The notes under the pieces: generated by a model
What the model was told of the DNA's origin: nothing
Database searches by the model: none
What the model saw: only the letters and a program-made list of their open reading frames with translations
Assembly: GCA_007695125.1 (NCBI GenBank)
Contig: REEJ01000155.1
Span: 1-42,289, forward strand
DNA length: 42,289 nt
DNA from: Trueperaceae bacterium
Lineage (GTDB): Bacteria > Deinococcota > Deinococci > Deinococcales > Trueperaceae
Reading direction: 5' to 3'
Part shown: one piece after another, positions 36,776 through 42,289 of the stretch
Layout: each line of letters starts with the position of its first letter
How positions within the stretch are numbered: position 1 is the stretch's first letter
Translations under genes and position numbers: made by a program

Positions 36776-38091
36776 CGCTGCGCGCGCGGGTCACGCTGCT
36801 GGTCGTGGCCGTCACGTGCGCGACCGTCCTCGCGTTCGGAAGCGTGGTCCTCGGCACCTTCGAACGGCAGTTGTGGGCACAGCTCGAGACGGTGCTGACA
36901 AGCGACCTCGAGCGTGTCGCGCTGTTGCTGGAACAGCCGACGCTCGGCGCCAGCTTCGGTGGCCCCGCCAGCGCCGGCGTGACGCTGGAGTTCGTCGCCG
37001 CGGACGGTGCGGTGGTGCTCGCATGGGGGGACGGCGGTGCGCTGCCGAGCGTCGACCGGCCGACGCCGATCGAGCGCGATGGCCGACGCTATCTGGTCGC
37101 GCAGGTGCCGTGGATCGCGGTTGACGGCTGGGTGCGCATGGCGCACGACGTGACCGTGCCCGCGGCGTCGGTGGCGAGCGTTCGCTGGATCGTGCTGGCC
37201 ACCGGTCTCACGGTGGTGCTCGTCGCGGCCGCGCTCGCGCTGGCGGGCGCGGGTCGCATCCTCGGTCCGTTGTCGGACGTCGCGCGCCAGACGCGCGATC
37301 TCGATCCGGCCGTGCCGGCCGGCGTCACCTACCGGGGGCCACGCGACGAGGTGTTCGAGCTCACGACGAGCCTGAACGGTGCGCTCGGAGCGATCCGCGA
37401 GCGCCGGGAGCGCGAGCGCGCGTTCCTGCTCGAGGTGGCGCACGAACTGGCCGCGCCGCTGACGCTCGTGGACTACCATCTCGACCGCCTGCGCCGGCGC
37501 GACCAGGACGACGATCGTCTGCGCGCCGCCTCGGACGCCGCACGCGAGTTGCTGCGCACGTCGCAGGACCTCTTGGCGCTCGCCCGCGGCGAGCTCCAGC
37601 GCGAGCTGACGTACGAGGTCCTCGACCTGGGCGACGTCATCGGCCGCGTCGCGGACGAGTACCCGGGTGTGCGCACCGATTTCGAGGGTCGGGCCGAGGT
37701 CTTCGGCGACCCGGAGCGGCTCAAGCAGGCGATCCGGAACCTGGTCCGCAACGCCGTGCAGGCCTCCGGGGGTACGGACGGCGTGCGCGTGGTCCTGACG
37801 CGCTCCGATGCCCGTCACGTCCTTCGCGTCCATGACGTCGGCCGGGGCATGCCACCGGAGACGGTCCAGCGCGCCTTCGAGCACGGCTTCAGCGGTGCGG
37901 CCGGCGTCGGCGTCGGGCTGTCGGTGGCCAAGGACATCATCGAACGCCATGGCGGTAGCGTGCGCGTCGCCGCGAGTTCGGCCGCCGGCACCACCATGGA
38001 GGCGTTCCTCCCCGACGTCGATTCGCATCTCACCGCCGAGGAGGATGTGCGCGTTGTCGTATCGACGATGGCGGGTGACGCCGTAGATTGA
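36772..38091 (+). CDS. Sensor histidine kinase
   Basis: VAHELAAPLTL H-box, AIRNLVRNAVQAS N-box, HDVGRGMP and GVGVGLSVAKDIIERHGG; GTGA overlap with regulator. Confidence 0.9.
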   Translation: MTLRARVTLLVVAVTCATVLAFGSVVLGTFERQLWAQLETVLTSDLERVALLLEQPTLGASFGGPASAGVTLEFVAADGAVVLAWGDGGALPSVDRPTPIERDGRRYLVAQVPWIAVDGWVRMAHDVTVPAASVASVRWIVLATGLTVVLVAAALALAGAGRILGPLSDVARQTRDLDPAVPAGVTYRGPRDEVFELTTSLNGALGAIRERRERERAFLLEVAHELAAPLTLVDYHLDRLRRRDQDDDRLRAASDAARELLRTSQDLLALARGELQRELTYEVLDLGDVIGRVADEYPGVRTDFEGRAEVFGDPERLKQAIRNLVRNAVQASGGTDGVRVVLTRSDARHVLRVHDVGRGMPPETVQRAFEHGFSGAAGVGVGLSVAKDIIERHGGSVRVAASSAAGTTMEAFLPDVDSHLTAEEDVRVVVSTMAGDAVD

Positions 38092-38138
38092 AGGCGAAGC
38101 GCCGGCGAGGCATGCGTCGCCTGCGCGGAGAGGTCGAG

Positions 38139-38978
38139 ATGCGCATCGTGATCACGGCTGCCCTTGTCGCGCTCCTGGGCATAGCGCTGGCCGTCACGTT
38201 GCCGCCCGACGCGACCATGTTCGTGACCGACGACGACGGCGTGATCGTCGGCGTAGGGCGCAGCCATGCCGGGGAGACGTTCGTCCTCGACGTCATCGCG
38301 TCATACCAGGGCTTCGCTCGGTTGGTGATCGTGACGAGTGGCGGCACCGTCGAGGTCCACGACGTGATGGTGACTGGGGGCACCGTCCTGCTCGAGTTCG
38401 TCGACCTGCGTGCGATCGCACGCAGGTCCGGTTTCGTCGAGGTGTTCGTCGAGGCGATCGATGTGTTCGATGCGGCGTACCAGCACCTTCCTGCGGCTGT
38501 GCCCGGGTCCGAACCGGACGCTGCGCCGCCCGTGGACCATCCCGGCTCGGCAGGAGCGCCCTCGCAGCCGGCCGACGCCGGCCACGCGGAGCAGGGCCCG
38601 GACGATGGGCCGGGCGCAGCGCCGGCGCCCGTGAGCCCCGTCCCGGCGCCACCGGTCGTGGGCCCGGCCGATCCTCCCGCTGGTTCGCCCGACACACCCG
38701 CCGGGCCGCCGGTCGCGCCCGGTCCACCGGGCGAGCAGGGACCGCCCGCTTCGGCACCGGGCCTACCGGATGGACCGCCCGCGCCCGGTCCACCGGGCGA
38801 GCAGGGACCGCCCGCTTCGACACCGGGCCTACCGGATGGACCGCCCGCGCACGGTCCGGGTGGCGCCCACGGCGGTGGCCCGGATGGAGCCGATGGGCCG
38901 ACGTCGGATGACGAAGACGCCGACGAGGACCCGGACGACGATCAGCCTGGCCCGCCAGGCCTGGACCGCAGGCCCTGA
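38139..38978 (+). CDS. Secreted protein with Pro/Gly-rich collagen-like, acidic-tailed C-terminus
   Basis: Signal peptide MRIVITAALVALLGIALAV; GPPGEQGPPAS-PGLPDGPPA repeats; tail SDDEDADEDPDDD. Confidence 0.7.
   Translation: MRIVITAALVALLGIALAVTLPPDATMFVTDDDGVIVGVGRSHAGETFVLDVIASYQGFARLVIVTSGGTVEVHDVMVTGGTVLLEFVDLRAIARRSGFVEVFVEAIDVFDAAYQHLPAAVPGSEPDAAPPVDHPGSAGAPSQPADAGHAEQGPDDGPGAAPAPVSPVPAPPVVGPADPPAGSPDTPAGPPVAPGPPGEQGPPASAPGLPDGPPAPGPPGEQGPPASTPGLPDGPPAHGPGGAHGGGPDGADGPTSDDEDADEDPDDDQPGPPGLDRRP
38715..38856 (+). repeat. 66-bp tandem duplication plus partial third copy
   Basis: Copies at 38715-38780 and 38781-38846 differ at one position (gcttcgGcacc/gcttcgAcacc); third copy begins at 38847. 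Confidence 0.9.
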
Positions 38979-38985
38979 CCGAGCG

Positions 38986-39906
38986 TCAGCCGTCGACCTC
39001 GCCCGTGCCGCGCACCCGCAGGCCCTGCGCCGGGAGATCGACGTCGACCTTGGCACCCTGCGGACGCCAGCTGGCGCGCCCCTGCTTGCGCGCCGTGTGT
39101 TCGCGCCAGCCGTAGTCGCCGTCGGCGATCGGATCGTCCCCGCCCACGCCCATCTCGGGCCAGGGGATGCGCCGGCCCTCGAAGTCGCGCGCCGCGCGGG
39201 TCTGCTCGTCGTGCCGGTCGATCAGCGCCGCCTCGTCGTCGGGGTCGAGCGACCACGTCTCGTGGCGCACGAGCAGGGGCAGCGGTAGCCTGGGGCGCAG
39301 CGCGGGCCGGTGGCCGGCGCCGGGTCGGCCGACCGAGAGGCCCACGAGTGGCACCACGCGCTCGGGAAGGCCCAGCGCCTGGGCGATCTCGAGCGAGCCG
39401 TTGAGGACGCCGCCCAGCATCACCGTTCCGTAGCCGAGCGATTGCGCCGTGAGCGAGGCGTTCTGGAGCCCGACCGTGAGGTCGGCGGTGGCGCTGATCA
39501 GCATGCGCAGGTCGTGCGCAGTGTAGGTGTACCCCTGGGCGTGCGTCACCTCGCGGGCACGCCGCAGGTCGGCGCAGCCGACGATCAGCAGCGGTGCCTG
39601 GTCGATCCAGCGCTGGTTGCCGGCCAACTGCGCCATGCGGCGCTTGCGCTCGGGGTCGCGCACGAGGACATGCGTGTAGCTGTGCAACGCCGACGAGGTC
39701 GGACCGCGCACGAGGGCGGCCTGGAGCGCGTCCTCCACGTCGTCCGGCAGGGGATCGGGGCCGAAGGCGCGGACGCTGGCATGGGTCAGGACGGTGGCGA
39801 GGACGCCGCGGGAGTGCCGGGCGAGGGCGCTGACGGCGTCCGCAGCGTCGTCGCCGAGGACGCTCGCGGCGGCCTGGTGCACGGGATCGTCGTGGGTCGT
39901 GGGCAT
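38986..39906 (-). CDS. Nitroreductase-family (NfsA-like) oxidoreductase
   Basis: HASVRAFGPDPLPDDVEDALQAALVRGPTSSALHSYTHVLV, GYGTVMLGGVLNG; ATG 5 nt after TACCCT on the minus strand. Confidence 0.85.
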   Translation of the reverse strand: MPTTHDDPVHQAAASVLGDDAADAVSALARHSRGVLATVLTHASVRAFGPDPLPDDVEDALQAALVRGPTSSALHSYTHVLVRDPERKRRMAQLAGNQRWIDQAPLLIVGCADLRRAREVTHAQGYTYTAHDLRMLISATADLTVGLQNASLTAQSLGYGTVMLGGVLNGSLEIAQALGLPERVVPLVGLSVGRPGAGHRPALRPRLPLPLLVRHETWSLDPDDEAALIDRHDEQTRAARDFEGRRIPWPEMGVGGDDPIADGDYGWREHTARKQGRASWRPQGAKVDVDLPAQGLRVRGTGEVDG

Positions 39907-40094
39907 GTCGCAGGGTACCGACTACGACGGCCGACCGCAGCAAGCACCGGACACGCACGGTGCCGCCAGCAGCCGCGTCACGGCCACGCCTCCCAACGAT
40001 CGGGTCGCACGTGGCCACGCGCTGCGCGACCGATGCCGATCTCGCCGGGCGTGCCCCTTGCCGCGCGTTCGGCGTGCAGCGTCGGGTGCCGGCG

Positions 40095-40901
40095 CTAGGC
40101 GTTCGCCGCTGCGTGTTGCAGGAACCCTTCGAAGTGTTTCGCACGCTCCGCGTGCCCCGCCTCGACGAGGCGCACGTAGAAGGTCTCGTCGAACGACAGC
40201 CCGAGCTCACCTCGAACGCACCGGATGACCGGAGCGACGAGGCGATCGAGGGCACCGACCTCTTCCATCGTCGAACGGATCAACTGCATCAGAGCCGGCG
40301 TGAAGACGGCCTCGATCGACCGCTCCTCCGCGCGCAGTGCCTCGCCCCGGCGACGCTCGTGCTCGAGCAACCGTCTGGTGCCCCCGCCGGGGTCCTCGCC
40401 TTCCTCGATCGTCCGTTCGAGCCGTTCCTGTTCCGCCTCGCAGCGTGCGATCTTCTCGGCGAGGGCGTTCAAGCGCTTGTACTGCTGGTCGACGCCGTTG
40501 CGCTGCGCCGAGAGGCGGATGAAGGCGCCGGTGAGGGCCTGCTCGAAGTCGGCGACGGCTCGGATGGTGTCTTCTTCGCCGACGATGGTGACCTTGCCCA
40601 TCGCCGCGGCCTTGCCCATGTAGGACCGCATCAGGTCCTGGAACGGTACGTCGAGTTCGCCGAAGTTCCCGACCATGGTCATCCCCGTCGCGATCGCGTC
40701 GAAGGCCCCCAGGTAGACGTCGCGTCGCATCGACAGGTCGCGCGTTCGCTCTGCGATCTCACGCTCGTGTGCGTGTTGGAGTCGCAACCGCTTGGTGTTC
40801 GACGCGTTCGTCAGGGCCACGCCGATCACCGTGATCAGCGAGCCGACCAAGAAGCCCCAGACGGTGGCGGGCACGGCTTCGAGCATGCCGACGAGGTCCA
40901 C
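40095..40901 (-). CDS. Hypothetical protein with one N-terminal TM helix and coiled coil
   Basis: TM VWGFLVGSLITVIGVALT; long charged helical region AEKIARCEAEQERLERTIEEGEDPGGGTRRLLEHERRR; GTG start. Confidence 0.7.
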   Translation of the reverse strand: MDLVGMLEAVPATVWGFLVGSLITVIGVALTNASNTKRLRLQHAHEREIAERTRDLSMRRDVYLGAFDAIATGMTMVGNFGELDVPFQDLMRSYMGKAAAMGKVTIVGEEDTIRAVADFEQALTGAFIRLSAQRNGVDQQYKRLNALAEKIARCEAEQERLERTIEEGEDPGGGTRRLLEHERRRGEALRAEERSIEAVFTPALMQLIRSTMEEVGALDRLVAPVIRCVRGELGLSFDETFYVRLVEAGHAERAKHFEGFLQHAAANA

Positions 40902-41075
40902 GGTTCAACCCCCAGGTTCGCGCGCTGTGGTGGCGCCGGTCTCACTCCCAGGGTAGGCGAGCACCCGAGGGCGCATGTCCCGATCGCACGGCGATGGCGC
41001 CTTTGCTGACGACGGAGTCCGCCGCGGTGGACACCCTGACCGCCCCATGACGTTCGCCTGACACGCTGCGAGGCG

Positions 41076-42143
41076 ATGGCCGCGGACCTCGTCGTCGACG
41101 CACTCCACCACCGCTACGGTAGCGTCGTCGCGTTGGAGCGCGCAGACCTGACGGTCCACGCGGGCGAGCTCGTGGCGCTGCTCGGGCCGTCAGGGTCGGG
41201 CAAGTCGACGCTGCTCGCCGCCGTCGCGGGGATGCTCGAGCCGACCGCGGGCAGCGTGACGCTCGGCGGGCGCGACCTGCTGGCGCTGCCGGCCGAGCGC
41301 CGCGGGCTCGGCATGGTCTTCCAGGACTACGCCTTGTGGCCCCACATGCGCGTCGAGGACAACGTCCGCTTCCCGCTCGCCCGGCGCGGCGTCCCCCGAG
41401 CGCTGGCGAGAGAGCGGGCGCTGCGCTCGCTGGAGCGCGTCGGGCTCGCCGGCTTCGAGCGTCGGCGGCCGAGCGAGCTCTCCGGCGGCCAGCAGCAGCG
41501 CGTCGCGCTGGCGCGCGCCATCGTCGCCGAGCCCGAACTGCTGCTGCTCGACGAGCCGCTCTCGGCCCTCGACCCCGACACCCGCGCCGGCGTGCGCAGC
41601 GAGCTCGCGGCGTTGCTGCGCGACCTCGGCATGACCACGGTGTTGGTGACCCATGACCGCGACGACGCCTTCGAGCTCGCCGACCGCGTCGCCGTCTTGC
41701 TCGACGGTCACGTCGCACACGTCGGCACGCCGGAGACGGTCTTCGAGCGTCCGGCGTCGCTCGGCGTCGCCCGCTTCCTCGGCCTCAACGTCGTCCATGG
41801 CGTGTCGGACGCACCAGGCCGGGCACGCGTCGGTGACAGCGTCTTGGAACTGCCCGAGGGCGCCCCGACCGGTCGCGTCGCGCTCACCTTCACCAGCGCA
41901 CGGCTGCGGCCCGTCAGCCTCGCCAACGTCGGCGAGCGCGGCGTCTTGCGCTGCGTCGTCATCGGCCACCGCTACACCGCCGGCGGCCACCGCCTGCGCG
42001 TGCGCCCCGACGGCGTGGACGAGACCATCGCATTGACGATCCCGGATCCACCGAGCGGCGACACGATCCTCGTGTACGTGCCCCCCGAGGCGCTGCACGT
42101 GCTCCCCGACCACCCACCCGAAGCGGTCGCTCGCGCGGCCTGA
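41076..42143 (+). CDS. ABC transporter ATP-binding protein (third Fe3+-like system)
   Basis: GPSGSGKST, LSGGQQQRVALARAI, LLLDEPLSALD. Confidence 0.93.
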   Translation: MAADLVVDALHHRYGSVVALERADLTVHAGELVALLGPSGSGKSTLLAAVAGMLEPTAGSVTLGGRDLLALPAERRGLGMVFQDYALWPHMRVEDNVRFPLARRGVPRALARERALRSLERVGLAGFERRRPSELSGGQQQRVALARAIVAEPELLLLDEPLSALDPDTRAGVRSELAALLRDLGMTTVLVTHDRDDAFELADRVAVLLDGHVAHVGTPETVFERPASLGVARFLGLNVVHGVSDAPGRARVGDSVLELPEGAPTGRVALTFTSARLRPVSLANVGERGVLRCVVIGHRYTAGGHRLRVRPDGVDETIALTIPDPPSGDTILVYVPPEALHVLPDHPPEAVARAA

Positions 42144-42162
42144 CGCACGCCCAGGAGGCATC

Positions 42163-42289
42163 ATGATCCACCGCTCGCTCGTCGCTCTCGCCCTCGCCGC
42201 GCTGCTCGGCCTCGCCGCTGCGCAGCAGCCGGTGACCTTCTACACCGCCGGTCCCGGCGGGCTCGCCAACGCCCTCGCCGAGGCCTTCA
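42163..42289 (+). CDS. ABC transporter substrate-binding protein, N-terminus (truncated by window end)
   Basis: SD caggagg; signal peptide MIHRSLVALALAALLGLAAAQQPVTFYTAGPGGLANALAEAF. Confidence 0.85.
   Translation, partial: MIHRSLVALALAALLGLAAAQQPVTFYTAGPGGLANALAEAF

Noticed and set aside
38293-38823. Minus-strand repeat-containing ORF (RAVPARPVDRAR repeats)
   Set aside because: Antisense reading of the collagen-like repeat; no independent support.
38715-38856. CRISPR-like direct repeats
   Set aside because: Copies are contiguous and coding, with no unique spacers; it is a tandem duplication.
1-42289. tRNA, rRNA, transposase or prophage genes
   Set aside because: None recognised by reading intergenic regions and the ORF track; small structured RNAs cannot be excluded without a covariance search.

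Overview
High-GC bacterial chromosomal window, probably Deinococcota/Truepera-like by gene content and promoter style (inference only). It is densely coded, mostly on the + strand. Main blocks: (1) C-terminus of a BtpA/SgcQ-family protein and an inositol-catabolism operon iolD-iolG-iolE-iolB; (2) two complete three-gene ABC importers of the 'Fe3+/AfuABC-like' class and the start of a third; (3) flavin monooxygenase, HAD phosphatases, SDR, hypotheticals, zinc-ribbon miniprotein and MFS transporter; (4) a 27-codon remnant of a SugE/Gdx-type SMR exporter directly overlapping the start of a GH13-like glycoside hydrolase; (5) nifJ (pyruvate:ferredoxin oxidoreductase) with a dihydroorotate-dehydrogenase-like partner; (6) PTP, SolA-like oxidase, DUF2461, NagD-like HAD and ThuA-like genes; (7) lutABC; (8) vapBC-type toxin-antitoxin; (9) GDSL hydrolase, a response regulator/histidine kinase pair and a collagen-like secreted protein with a fresh 66-bp tandem duplication; (10) nitroreductase and a membrane coiled-coil protein. 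No rRNA, tRNA, CRISPR array or IS/transposase was recognised. The least explained signals are non-coding: long perfect hairpins between the SBP and permease genes of both complete ABC operons, structured 5' leaders before nifJ and the transporter SBPs, inverted repeats in divergent promoters, a coupled uORF before iolD, and a TANNNT box 5-8 nt before many start codons that suggests leaderless transcription.
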